Shown: positions 1 through 7,737 of the stretch, one piece after another | Layout: every line of letters starts with the position of its first letter | How positions within the stretch are numbered: position 1 is the first letter of the stretch | Origin: Pseudonocardia acidicola | Lineage (GTDB): Bacteria > Actinomycetota > Actinomycetes > Mycobacteriales > Pseudonocardiaceae | NCBI RefSeq assembly: GCF_012911935.1 | Contig: NZ_JAAXLA010000062.1 | Span: 1-42,871 of the forward strand | Direction of reading: 5' to 3' | Length of the DNA: 42,871 nt | The notes under the pieces: model-generated | Database searches by the model: none | Seen by the model: the letters and a program-made list of their open reading frames with translations, nothing else | Told to the model about the DNA's origin: nothing | Translations under genes and position numbers: made by a program

Positions 1-62
1 GTCCTCGGGCTCGCAGCATCGCGACCGTGGCCACGGTCGTCGGGCGCTGCGAGCCCGAGGAC
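1..62. repeat. Nested inverted repeat at the left edge
   Basis: Positions 1-16 and 47-62 are perfect reverse complements, and the centre (22-39) is a further 18-bp palindrome, CGACCGTGGCCACGGTCG. Only a few bases between the two do not pair. Either this is a real hairpin in the coding sequence or it is a fold-back artefact at a contig end. Confidence 0.8.
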
Positions 63-518
63 GTGGTGGCCAACCGCCTCGACCCCTGGCACGGCGCCTG
101 GTTCCACCCGTACTCCTTCGCGGCGCTGCGGGTGCTGAGCGCCCCGGCCGCCGACTGCCCACCTGCCGAGGACCGGTTCCTCGTCGAGGTGTCGTTCCGG
201 GTCTCGGCCGGGCTCGGTGTTCCGGTGCACGCGGCGTTCAGCTGCCCCGACCCGCGCACCGTCACAATGGAGATCGTCGACGGTGAGGGCACCGGCAGCG
301 TCGTGGAGACGCACGCGACGCCGCTGCGTCCCGGCCCGGACGGGCTGCCGCGGACGGCGGTGATCGAAGCCGTCGTCGCACACTCCGACCGGCCGGGGTT
401 CACCCACGCCCGGCGGGTGGCCGGGGCACTGCGCCCGCTGATCGGCGCCACCGCGCGGCGGCTGTGGCGCGACGACATCGCCTACGCGGAGCGCCGGTAC
501 GCCCTGCGCAGCCGCTGA
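1..518 (+). CDS. Rieske/DUF5914-type protein, C-terminal part (5' truncated)
   Basis: The reading frame is open from the first bases of the window with no convincing start, so this is the 3' end of a longer gene. The visible part has a Trp/His/Phe-rich stretch (DPWHGAWFHPYSF) followed by a beta-rich region and a basic C-terminus. This resembles, from memory, the DUF5914 tail of Rieske 2Fe-2S proteins found in actinobacterial carotenoid clusters. No Rieske Cys-His motif is visible, as would be expected if it lies upstream. A SAM methyltransferase follows convergently, which fits such a cluster. The first ~20 codons overlap a strong inverted repeat (1-62) and may be unreliable. Family assignment is tentative. 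Confidence 0.6.
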   Translation, partial: PRARSIATVATVVGRCEPEDVVANRLDPWHGAWFHPYSFAALRVLSAPAADCPPAEDRFLVEVSFRVSAGLGVPVHAAFSCPDPRTVTMEIVDGEGTGSVVETHATPLRPGPDGLPRTAVIEAVVAHSDRPGFTHARRVAGALRPLIGATARRLWRDDIAYAERRYALRSR

Positions 519-553
519 GCCGCCCGGCGCGGCGTCTCCCCCGCCTCCTTTTG

Positions 554-604
554 CCACGAACGGCACTTTCGTTCAAACCTATTGAACGAGAGTGCCGTTC
601 GTGG
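554..604. terminator. Bidirectional terminator hairpin
   Basis: Two 23-bp arms (554-576 and 582-604) are complementary except for one G-U type pair, around a 5-nt loop. The hairpin lies between two convergent genes (stop at 518, stop at 626), with a short CTCCTTTT run just before it. Its length and near-perfect pairing make it a good transcription terminator for both sides. The arm sequence looks like a dispersed intergenic element, but only one copy is in this window. Confidence 0.8.
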
Positions 605-625
605 TGTTCGCGGGGGCGGGGTCGC

Positions 626-1450
626 TCAGCCGGCGGTCGGGGTGCCCTGGGGTGGGGTGTCGGCGTCGGACAGATCGAGTCCTTCCGGGGCGGTCGGGCC
701 GGCGGCGTCCGCGGCGTCCTCCGCAGCCGGCCTGCGGCCCAGGAAGGTGTGCACGATGTGCGTCTGCCAGCCGGTCATGGTCTGGGTCCGGACGTCGGTG
801 AACCCGGCGCCCACCATTCGCGCGGCGAACGCCTTCACCCCGTCGAAGCCCCGCACGCTGCGCCACAGGTACGTGTAGAGGTCGGCCGAGCCGGTCCGCA
901 GCCGGCCCATCGGGATGATCACGCCCCAGGCCACCGAGTTCCAGATCAGCCTGCTGCGCAGCGAGTCGCGCACCGAGTACTCGTGCACCGCCAGCGGGGC
1001 ACCCGGGCGCAGCAGGTCGTACATCCGCCGCAGGCCGTCGTCGCGGTCGGGCAGGTTGCGCACCAGGTAGGCGGCGAGGATCCCGTCGAAGGGCCCGGTG
1101 ACACCGGCCCGTGCCAGATCCTCGAACCGGGAATGCACGAACCGCACCCCCGGCGGCCAGTTCTTGCGTCGCGCCTGGGCCAGCATCTCGGCGGAGCCGT
1201 CCACCGCGACGACCTCGGCGCCGGGCACCGCGTCCAGCAGCGCTGCCGTCGACGCACCGGTCCCGCACCCCAGATCGAGCAGCCGCAGCCCAGGCCTGCG
1301 CTTGAGCCCCATCCGCCGCGCGGACATGCGCAGGTGCTCGTGGTAGCCGGGGTTGGCGTTGACCAGCTTGTCGTAGCTGCGCGCGTGAGCGTCGAAGGCG
1401 CGGGGCACGCTCGTCGGCCCGATCGATCGGCTCGGCTCCGGTGGAGTCAC
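626..1450 (-). CDS. Class I SAM-dependent methyltransferase (UbiE-like)
   Basis: The protein has 274 residues. A classic motif I, LDLGCGTGAST, lies near residue 58, followed by an acidic motif II region (VVAVDGSAEML) and a post-motif (YDLLRPGAPLAV), so the fold is a Rossmann SAM methyltransferase of the UbiE/COQ5-like class. The substrate is unknown. The GTG start at 1450 is preceded by GAGGAGAGG at good spacing. The C-terminal ~40 residues are Ala/Pro/Asp rich and probably disordered. It converges on the DUF5914-type gene, an association I recall from actinobacterial carotenoid loci, where it could methylate a carotenoid end product. That role is inference only. Confidence 0.85.
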   Translation of the reverse strand: MTPPEPSRSIGPTSVPRAFDAHARSYDKLVNANPGYHEHLRMSARRMGLKRRPGLRLLDLGCGTGASTAALLDAVPGAEVVAVDGSAEMLAQARRKNWPPGVRFVHSRFEDLARAGVTGPFDGILAAYLVRNLPDRDDGLRRMYDLLRPGAPLAVHEYSVRDSLRSRLIWNSVAWGVIIPMGRLRTGSADLYTYLWRSVRGFDGVKAFAARMVGAGFTDVRTQTMTGWQTHIVHTFLGRRPAAEDAADAAGPTAPEGLDLSDADTPPQGTPTAG

Positions 1451-1563
1451 GACCTCTCCTCGCTGTCGCTGGCCGCCGGGTGCATCGCTGGCTCACCGGC
1501 GCGGACACGCCCGCATCCTGTCGCATCTACCGATTCCACCCAAGCGGAACGCGCTCGTGCCCG

Positions 1564-1576
1564 TACTCTGATTGCG
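1564..1576 (+). promoter_or_regulatory. Leaderless promoter -10 for the phosphoesterase
   Basis: TACTCT (1564-1569) is followed after 7 nt by the ATG at 1577. There is no Shine-Dalgarno sequence, so the transcript probably starts at the ATG. Confidence 0.5.
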
Positions 1577-2224
1577 ATGGTCCGCGCACTCGCGGTGAGC
1601 GACGAGGTGGTCGCCGGGCTGCGAACCGACGCGGCCCGGCAACTCGGCGTCGACCTGGTGCTGGCCGCGGGCGATCTGCCCTTCGACTACCTGGCCGAGT
1701 TGTCCGACCGGATCGACCGCCCCGGCGTGCTGGTCCCCGGCAACCACGACGCCGACCTGACCGGCTACACGCAGCGAGCCGGGCTGTGGAGCCGGGCCGG
1801 GCAGCCGTGCCACTGGCCGGCCCGGCGGGCTACGAGGACGCGGCCGGCCGGATCAGCGACGTCGCCGGGGTGCGCATCGCCGGCCTGGGCGGGTGCGTGC
1901 GCTACCGGCCCGGCCCCAACCAGTGGACCCAGGCCCGGCAGGCCCGGCGGGGACGCAAGCTGGTCCGGACGGCGCGCCGCCACCACCGCCGCGACGGGCG
2001 CGGCGTGGACGTGCTGCTCACCCAACGCCCCGCTGCGCGGCTGCGGGGACCGGGAGGACGGTCCGCACCACGGCTTCGAGTGCCTGCACGACGTCGTCGC
2101 GGCGTTGCGGCTACGACTGCTCGTGCACGGGCACATCCATCCGTACGGCGAGCACCTGGCGGACCGATTCCTGGGGGACACGCGCGTGGTGAACATGGTG
2201 GGCCGACGGATCTTGGAGGCCTGA
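1577..2224 (+). pseudogene. Metallophosphoesterase with two compensating frameshifts
   Basis: Calcineurin-like metallophosphoesterase blocks are visible in order: an N-terminal AVSDE, AAGDLPF, PGNHD and a C-terminal HGHIHPYG, covering most metal ligands. The frame is broken twice. Near 1820 one base appears to be missing (a G in the CCGG/CCCGG run), moving the coding frame. Near 2024 one extra A in CCCAACG moves it back. Reading the middle in the other frame gives a smooth protein (GYEDAAGRISDVAGVRIAGL) and would restore the ligand motif TH-A-P after LL. The net change is zero, so the repaired protein would be 215 residues. This is either a sequencing error pair or a recent pseudogene. The ParB-domain gene follows after 3 nt, suggesting an operon. 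Confidence 0.75.
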
Positions 2225-2227
2225 GGG

Positions 2228-3067
2228 ATGGACACCGGCTTTCCCCAGGCCGACGCCGAGAACGACTTTCTGCGCGTCCGCCGCAGACAGGTGCTGTCCC
2301 GGCTGGCGGCGTGGTTGCGCCGCGAGCCCGACGATGTCTCCGAGATCCTCCCGTTCGACGAGGTGGTCGCCGCGCTGGGCCGCACCGGCGAGCGCCCGCT
2401 CGGCCTGCGGGTCATCCCGCTCGACTCGATCGTCGGCAGCGTGGATCGCACCAAGGACTTCGACCGGTACTTCCGGCCGCGCTCGCAGCGCACCCGGGAG
2501 CGCTGGGAGCGGCTGGCCCGCGCGCAGCGGCGTGGCGAGGAGATCCCGCCGATCGACGTCTACCGCGTCGGCGGCCTGCACTTCGTCCGCGACGGCCACC
2601 ACCGGGTCTCGGTCGCGCACGCGCTCGGCCTGCGCAGCATCGAGGCGAAGGTTGTCGAGGTCACCACGAAGATCGACCCGAACGGCATCGTGCACCGCGG
2701 CGACCTGATCACCAAGGACCTGCGGCGGGTGTTCCTGGACCGGGTGCCGCTGTCCGGGTGCGCGCTGGCGTCGATCACGGTGACCGACCCGTGGAGCTAC
2801 GCCGAGCTCAGCGAGACCGTCGAGGCCTGGGGCTTTCGGCTGATGCAGCACGAGGGCCGCTGCCTGGACCGCGAGACGGTGGCCAGGCGCTGGTGGTCGG
2901 AGGAGTTCAAGCCGGTGGTCCGGATGCTGCGGCAGGCCGAGCTGATCGGCGAGCGCACCGACGCCGAGGCCTACCTGCAGCTCGCCTGCCAGCGCTACCG
3001 GTTGATGCGCACGCACCGCTGGGACGACGAGGTCGTCGACCGGCTACGCGCGAACCCCGGCGCCTGA
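2228..3067 (+). CDS. ParB/Srx-fold nuclease-like domain protein
   Basis: The protein has 279 residues. Residues ~58-140 carry a ParB-like N-terminal domain: an LRVIPLDSIVGSV strand, then PPIDVYRVGGLHFVRDGHHRVSVA, which matches the ParB box with the GHHR core. Proteins of this kind are often labelled 'chromosome partitioning protein ParB', but there is no clear helix-turn-helix centre, no ParA partner and no parS site here. A role in chromosome segregation is therefore unsupported. The ATG at 2228 follows GGAGG (2214-2218) and sits 3 nt after the phosphoesterase stop, so the two are probably co-transcribed and may act on a shared nucleotide or nucleic-acid substrate. That link is inference. 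Confidence 0.8.
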   Translation: MDTGFPQADAENDFLRVRRRQVLSRLAAWLRREPDDVSEILPFDEVVAALGRTGERPLGLRVIPLDSIVGSVDRTKDFDRYFRPRSQRTRERWERLARAQRRGEEIPPIDVYRVGGLHFVRDGHHRVSVAHALGLRSIEAKVVEVTTKIDPNGIVHRGDLITKDLRRVFLDRVPLSGCALASITVTDPWSYAELSETVEAWGFRLMQHEGRCLDRETVARRWWSEEFKPVVRMLRQAELIGERTDAEAYLQLACQRYRLMRTHRWDDEVVDRLRANPGA

Positions 3068-3073
3068 CCCACC

Positions 3074-3195
3074 CCCGCGAGTCGGCACCTTCCGGCGCCC
3101 GAGTCGGCAGTTCGGGGAGCGCGGGGGCGGCACGCGGGTGCGAACCCGTCTCCCCAGAACGCCGACTCACTCTCCCGAATGTGCCGACTCGCGGG
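3074..3195. terminator. Large imperfect inverted repeat between convergent genes
   Basis: Outer arms of 15 bp (3074-3088 and 3181-3195) pair perfectly. Inner arms (3101-3118 and 3151-3168) pair in two blocks. Each arm carries two copies of a GAGTCGGC unit, so the element contains four copies in head-to-head order. It fills the gap between the ParB-like gene and sugC and probably ends transcription from both directions. Confidence 0.65.
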
Positions 3196-3196
3196 A

Positions 3197-4372
3197 CTAG
3201 GCGGTCAGGTTGACGCCGCTCGACGGGTGGAAGATCTGGATCTTGTCGGTGTCGATCCAGACCTCGGACCGGCTGCCCTCGGTCGCCGAGGACGCCGCCG
3301 AGAGCCGGGTGACCAGTTGCCCGGCGCTGTCCGGGACGTCCGCCGTGCCGGCGTCGGCGGCCAGGTCGGCCAGGTCGTCGGACATCGCCTGTTCGCCCTC
3401 GAGCCTGAAGTAGGCGAACTTGTCCGAGCCCATCGACTCCAGCACGTCCACCTCGGCGGTGAACACCGAGCCTCGGGACCGCATGTGCTCCTCGATCAGC
3501 GCTGCGTCCTCGAAGTGCTCGGGGCGGATGCCCATGATCACCTCACGCGGGGCGTCGGCCGCATCGAGGCTGCGGCGCAGCGCGTCGGAGATCGCGAGGT
3601 CCCCGAGCGAGGTCCGCAGCGCACCGTTCTCCAGCCGCGCCGGCAGGAAGTTCATCGCCGGGGAGCCGATGAACCCGGCGACGAACAGGTTGGCCGGGTG
3701 GTCGTAGAGCGCCTGCGGCGAGCCGATCTGCTGCACGACCCCACCGCGCATGACGACGATCCGGTCGCCGAGAGTCATCGCCTCGGTCTGATCGTGGGTG
3801 ACGTACACGGTTGTGGTGGAGAGGCGCTGCTGCAACTTCGACACCATCGTGCGCATCTGCACCCGCAGCTTGGCGTCGAGGTTCGAGAGCGGCTCGTCCA
3901 TCAGGAACGCCTTGGGGTTGCGCACGATCGCCCGGCCCATCGCCACCCGCTGCCGCTGGCCGCCGGACATGTTGGCGGGCTTGCGGTCCAGGTGCTGGGT
4001 CAGGTCGAGGATCCTGGCGGCCTCCTCGACCTTGCGGTTGATCTCCACCTTGTCCACCTTGGCGATCTTCAGCGGGAACGCCATGTTCTCCCGCACCGTC
4101 ATGTGCGGGTAGAGCGCGTAGGACTGGAACACCATGGCGATGTCCCGGTCCTTGGGCGCCCGCTCGTTCATCCGCTCGCCGCCGATGCGCAGCTCGCCGG
4201 AGCTGATGTCCTCCAGCCCGGCGATCATGTTGAGCGCGGTCGACTTCCCGCAGCCCGACGGGCCCACCAGGATGATGAACTCGCCGTCGGCGATCTCGAG
4301 GTTGATGTCGTCGGCGGCGACGGTGCCGTCCGGGTACCGCTTGGTCACCTGGTCCAGAACGATCTCGGCCAC
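3197..4372 (-). CDS. sugC: Trehalose ABC importer ATPase SugC
   Basis: This 391-residue MalK/UgpC-type ATPase is complete: Walker A GPSGCGKST (37-45), Q-loop around Q83, signature MSGGQRQ (135-141), Walker B FLMDEP (156-161), H-loop His193, then a C-terminal OB/TOBE regulatory domain. It energises uptake through SugAB at the cytoplasmic face. The sequence agrees closely, from memory, with M. tuberculosis SugC, including the PAMNF segment and the end of the TOBE domain. The start is GTG at 4372, 4 nt after the sugB stop, so it is the last gene of the lpqY-sugABC operon. MalK-type ATPases can serve several importers, but the linked genes make trehalose the best guess. Confidence 0.93.
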   Translation of the reverse strand: MAEIVLDQVTKRYPDGTVAADDINLEIADGEFIILVGPSGCGKSTALNMIAGLEDISSGELRIGGERMNERAPKDRDIAMVFQSYALYPHMTVRENMAFPLKIAKVDKVEINRKVEEAARILDLTQHLDRKPANMSGGQRQRVAMGRAIVRNPKAFLMDEPLSNLDAKLRVQMRTMVSKLQQRLSTTTVYVTHDQTEAMTLGDRIVVMRGGVVQQIGSPQALYDHPANLFVAGFIGSPAMNFLPARLENGALRTSLGDLAISDALRRSLDAADAPREVIMGIRPEHFEDAALIEEHMRSRGSVFTAEVDVLESMGSDKFAYFRLEGEQAMSDDLADLAADAGTADVPDSAGQLVTRLSAASSATEGSRSEVWIDTDKIQIFHPSSGVNLTA

Positions 4373-4376
4373 GTCG

Positions 4377-5222
4377 TTACCCCTTCACTGCGCCGGAGGT
4401 CAGGCCGGCGACGATCCGGCGCTGGAAGAACAGCACGAACACGATGATCGGGATGGTGAGCAGCACCGCGGCCGCCGCGATCGAACCGGTCGGCTCGGCG
4501 AACTGCGAGGCTCCGGTGAAGTTCGCGATCGCCACGGGTGCCGTCTGCGAACGGCTCGTCGAGGTCAGCGTGATCGCGAACAGGAAGTCGTTCCAGCAGA
4601 AGATGAACACCAGGATGGCCGTGGTGAACACCCCCGGCGCCGCCAGCGGCACGATGATGGAGCGGAACGCCTGCAGCGGCGTCGCGCCGTCCATCTTGGC
4701 GGCCTTCTCCAGCTCCCACGGGATCTCCCGGAAGAACGCCGACAGGGTGTAGATCGCCAGCGGTAGCGCGAAGGTGATGTAGGGCAGGATCAGACCGGGC
4801 CAGGTGTCGAACAGCCCGAGCGCACGCTCGATGTCGAACAGCGGTGTCGCCAGCGAGATCTGCGGGAACATCGCGATGAGCAGGGAGATCCCGACGAGCG
4901 CCTTCTTGCCGGGGAAGGCGAGCCGGCCGATCGCGTAGGCCGCCATCGTCCCGATCACCACGGCGAGCAGCGTGGAGATGACGGCGATGCCGATGGAGTT
5001 GCGCAGCGCGCTGGTGAACAGGCTGATCTGGAAGATCTGCGAGTAGTTCTGCCAGGTCCAGCTGCGCGGGATGAAGTTGCCGTCGGTGACGGTGTCGGCT
5101 GTCTTGAACGACAGGCTGACGATCCACAGCACCGGGACGAGCGCGTAGACGATGACGAGCAGGTCGGCCACGGCCCACCAGCCCTTGCGGGATCCCGTCC
5201 GTGTTCCGGTCATGGCGGCCAT
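4377..5222 (-). CDS. sugB: Trehalose ABC importer permease SugB
   Basis: The protein is a 281-residue MalG-type inner-membrane permease with six predicted membrane segments. The ATPase-coupling EAA loop is at about 172-196 (LEKAAKMDGATPLQAF), and the typical C-terminal FQRRIVAGLTSGAVKG closes the protein. It matches M. tuberculosis SugB very well from memory (FDTWPGLILPYITFALPLAIYTLSAFF blocks in the middle). It forms the transmembrane pore with SugA. The ATG at 5222 is 3 nt after the sugA stop; an internal ATG at 5213 is the alternative. Tight packing implies translational coupling. Confidence 0.92.
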   Translation of the reverse strand: MAAMTGTRTGSRKGWWAVADLLVIVYALVPVLWIVSLSFKTADTVTDGNFIPRSWTWQNYSQIFQISLFTSALRNSIGIAVISTLLAVVIGTMAAYAIGRLAFPGKKALVGISLLIAMFPQISLATPLFDIERALGLFDTWPGLILPYITFALPLAIYTLSAFFREIPWELEKAAKMDGATPLQAFRSIIVPLAAPGVFTTAILVFIFCWNDFLFAITLTSTSRSQTAPVAIANFTGASQFAEPTGSIAAAAVLLTIPIIVFVLFFQRRIVAGLTSGAVKG

Positions 5223-5225
5223 CGC

Positions 5226-6188
5226 TCAGCGCCTCCCGTCCGGTTCCGAGCCGGGCGCGGCGGCCCCGAAGATCTTGATGAACAGCACCGCGATCAGCGC
5301 CACCGCGATGAAGATCAGCACACTGATCGCCGACCCTATGCCCAGGTTGAACGCCTTGAACAGGTTGTCGTAGCCGAGGATCGAGACCGACCCGGTGCCG
5401 TTCGAGCCCTGGGTCAGGATGTAGATGTTGTCGAAGACCCTGAACGCGTCGAGCGTGCGGAACAGCAGCGCGACGAGGATCGCCGGCTTCATCATCGGCA
5501 GGATGATCCGGGTCAGCCGCTGCCAGGGGCCCGCCCCGTCGACCTGCGCGGCCTTGAGCAGGTCGTCAGGGACCAGCGCCAGGCCCGCCATCAGCAGCAG
5601 GGCCATGAACGGCGTGGTCTTCCAGACCTCGGCGAGGATGATCAGCGCGATCGCCGAGACCTGCTCGGTCAGCGGCGCCGAGCCCGCCGGGAGCAGCGCC
5701 GCCAGGTAGCCCTTGTCCGGCGTCCACGCGAACTGCCAGCTGAACGCCGCAACCACCGTGACGATGCCGTACGGGATCAGCACGACGGTGCGGGTCAGCC
5801 CGCGGCCGACGATCGTGCGGTGCATGACCAGCGCCAGCGCCAGGCCGAGCACGAATTCGACGGCCACCGAGATGATCGTGATGATCAGCGTGACGGCGAA
5901 CGCGTTCCACCAGTAGGGCGAGCTGAGCACGGCCCCGTAGTTGGCCAGGCCGGCGAACGTGCGCTCGGCGGGGAACCGCAGGTCGTAACGCTGCAGCGAG
6001 AGCCAGACCGCGTAGACGATCGGATAGGCGGTGACGGCGAGCATGATGATCGCCGCGGGCGCGCAGAGCAGCAGCCCCAGCCGGCGTTCGGCCTTCGCGC
6101 CCTCGGAGCGGGCCGTGGTGCCGTTCCTGCGATGTGTCGCGGGCGGCGCGGGCGCCGACTCGGTCGTTGGTGCCGTCGGTACCGTCAT
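5226..6188 (-). CDS. sugA: Trehalose ABC importer permease SugA
   Basis: The protein is a 320-residue MalF-type permease. A ~35-residue polar N-terminus is followed by six membrane segments, the first at ~38-60. The EAA loop is at ~211-235 (LKAAQVDGAGPWQRL), and the end is FGAAAPGSEP. It is very similar to M. tuberculosis SugA as I recall it (FVLGLALALVMHRT, VLIPYGIVTVVA). The reading frame stays open far upstream, but the ATG at 6188 overlaps the lpqY stop as ATGA and gives the family length, so the longer version is rejected. It partners with SugB to form the channel. Confidence 0.92.
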   Translation of the reverse strand: MTVPTAPTTESAPAPPATHRRNGTTARSEGAKAERRLGLLLCAPAAIIMLAVTAYPIVYAVWLSLQRYDLRFPAERTFAGLANYGAVLSSPYWWNAFAVTLIITIISVAVEFVLGLALALVMHRTIVGRGLTRTVVLIPYGIVTVVAAFSWQFAWTPDKGYLAALLPAGSAPLTEQVSAIALIILAEVWKTTPFMALLLMAGLALVPDDLLKAAQVDGAGPWQRLTRIILPMMKPAILVALLFRTLDAFRVFDNIYILTQGSNGTGSVSILGYDNLFKAFNLGIGSAISVLIFIAVALIAVLFIKIFGAAAPGSEPDGRR

Positions 6189-7555
6189 GGGACCAGTCCC
6201 TCCGACCTCTCCGCCTTGCCGACCTGGTCGGCGAGCTGGCCGACCACCGTGTTCGGGTCGATCTGCGCCGGCGGGTTCAGCAGATCGGAGATCACGATGG
6301 AGATGCTCTGGTACGCCGGGGTCTTCGGGCGCACGCTCGCGTTGTCCAGCGATTCCTTGATCGCCTGCCAGGCCGGGTACTTCTGCTGGAACGACGGGTC
6401 GCCGTAGAGCGACTCGAGCGTCGGCGGCACGCCGCCGTCGACGGCGTTGCGCAGCTGGTTGTCCCGGTTGCGCAGGCACTGGACGGCCTCGAAGGCGAGA
6501 TCCTTGTGCTGCGATGTCGAACTCACGGCCAGGTTGAGCCCGCCGATGGTCACGTGCGCGGGTTGTCCCGCGACGACCGACGGGTAGGGCGCCCAGGCGA
6601 ACTCGTCGATGACCCGCCGGCCGGTGTTCACACCGGCCGGCCTGCCCTGGGCGTCGATGAACGTTCCGCCGCCACCGCCGTCGGGCGGCGGAGTGTTGAT
6701 CGACGCGTAGACGAACGGGTAGTTGACCTGGAACGCGGCCGTCCCGGCCTCCATGGCCAGCCGGCCGTCGTTCTCCTTGGCCACCGAGATCGACGGGTCC
6801 GAGCCCGGCGCCGTCGCGACCTGCTTCATGATGTCCACGGCACGCTGGGCGGCGTCGCCCCTGCCGACCAGGACATCGCCGTTCTCGTTGACGATCTGCC
6901 CACCGGCACTGCTGAGCAGCGTGTTGAACCAGACGGTCAGGCCCTCGTACTGCGCGCCCTGGACCTCGATGTAGGACGGCAGCCCACGGGCCGCCAGGGC
7001 CTGCGAGTCCTTGATCATCTGATCCCAGGTCGCCGGCGGCGTCGGCGAGAGGTCCTTGCGGTACCACAGGATCTGGGTGTTCGTGTTCAGCGGCGCCGCC
7101 CACAGCGCGCCCTGGTAGGTGCCGGTCTCGAGGGGACCGGGGAGCGTGCCGCTCGTGACCGCGGCGGCCTCGGCGTCGGGGAACTTCTCGATCCATCCGG
7201 CGGCGGCGAACTCGGCGGTCCAGGTGACGTCGATGCCCATGATGTCGACGGCCGGGTCCCCCGCCACCAGGCGTCGCGCGAGCTGCAGGCGCTGGTCGTC
7301 CGCGCTCTTCGGCAGGGTCTGCTGGACCACCGAGTACCTGCCGCCCGCGGCCGCCGTGCACGCCTTGGCCGCGGCGGCGTACTGCGTCGCGCCGTCGGCC
7401 GGGGTGTAGAAGCTCAGGACCGGTGGCCCCGCCGCGGCGGCCCCACAGCCGGCGATCGTGGCCGCCACCAGCATCGCTCCCCCGGCGGCGGCGAGCCCGC
7501 GCCTGCGGCCCCTGCGTGGTCGCCACCCGTGCCGCGGATGCAGCGGCTCCGCCAT
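6185..7555 (-). CDS. lpqY: Trehalose-binding lipoprotein LpqY
   Basis: The 456-residue solute-binding protein has an Arg-rich N-region, a hydrophobic stretch and a lipobox IAGC with the lipidated Cys at 37, so it should be anchored on the outer face of the membrane. The mature protein begins with SFYTPADGAT and contains LPKSADDQRLQLARRL, DIMGIDVTWTAEFA and KVTIGGLNLA-like blocks shared with M. tuberculosis LpqY. It delivers trehalose to SugAB-C. In mycobacteria this system recycles trehalose released during mycolate metabolism, whereas here it may simply scavenge. The ATG at 7555 is preceded by GGGAGG. It is the first gene of the four-gene operon. Confidence 0.92.
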   Translation of the reverse strand: MAEPLHPRHGWRPRRGRRRGLAAAGGAMLVAATIAGCGAAAAGPPVLSFYTPADGATQYAAAAKACTAAAGGRYSVVQQTLPKSADDQRLQLARRLVAGDPAVDIMGIDVTWTAEFAAAGWIEKFPDAEAAAVTSGTLPGPLETGTYQGALWAAPLNTNTQILWYRKDLSPTPPATWDQMIKDSQALAARGLPSYIEVQGAQYEGLTVWFNTLLSSAGGQIVNENGDVLVGRGDAAQRAVDIMKQVATAPGSDPSISVAKENDGRLAMEAGTAAFQVNYPFVYASINTPPPDGGGGGTFIDAQGRPAGVNTGRRVIDEFAWAPYPSVVAGQPAHVTIGGLNLAVSSTSQHKDLAFEAVQCLRNRDNQLRNAVDGGVPPTLESLYGDPSFQQKYPAWQAIKESLDNASVRPKTPAYQSISIVISDLLNPPAQIDPNTVVGQLADQVGKAERSEGLVP

Positions 7556-7652
7556 GCCGGCCTCCCGTCGTGGGCCGCCGGAAGGCCGTGGTCGGGCCGC
7601 ACGACGGCGTGTTCAGCCTGTGACGCCGGTCACCGAACACCCCGGCAGTGGC

Positions 7653-7681
7653 AACCTAAGTGCGCGCGGCTGACCCCGCAA
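7653..7681 (-). promoter_or_regulatory. Candidate lpqY-sugABC promoter
   Basis: On the minus strand TTGCGG (7681-7676) and TAGGTT (7658-7653) are spaced by 17 nt, a SigA-like arrangement. It lies about 98 nt upstream of the lpqY ATG, leaving a leader of roughly 90 nt in which I see no riboswitch. Confidence 0.45.
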
Positions 7682-7702
7682 TTGGGGACGCGGAGGACGA
7701 GA

Positions 7703-7721
7703 CCGGAACGAGACATTCCGG
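7703..7721 (-). terminator. Short hairpin downstream of the stress-protein gene
   Basis: CCGGAA (7703-7708) and TTCCGG (7716-7721) flank a 7-nt loop, 17 nt after the stop of the YflT-type gene. It could separate that gene from the lpqY promoter. The stem is short. Confidence 0.4.
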
Positions 7722-7737
7722 GGCGATCGGACGCGGG

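Noticed and set aside
464..2224. Long plus-strand frame of 586 residues
   Set aside because: Its first two thirds run antisense across the SAM methyltransferase gene; only the part from 1577 resembles a phosphoesterase.
2228..3067. Chromosome or plasmid partition locus
   Set aside because: There is no ParA gene, no parS-like site and no origin features. Only the ParB nuclease-like fold is shared.
3179..4447. 422-residue plus-strand ORF
   Set aside because: It is antisense to sugC and has the His/Asp/Val/Arg-rich composition of a GC-rich shadow frame.
5226..7640. 804-residue frame including sugA
   Set aside because: Upstream of 6188 it overlaps lpqY in another frame. The ATGA overlap fixes the sugA start.
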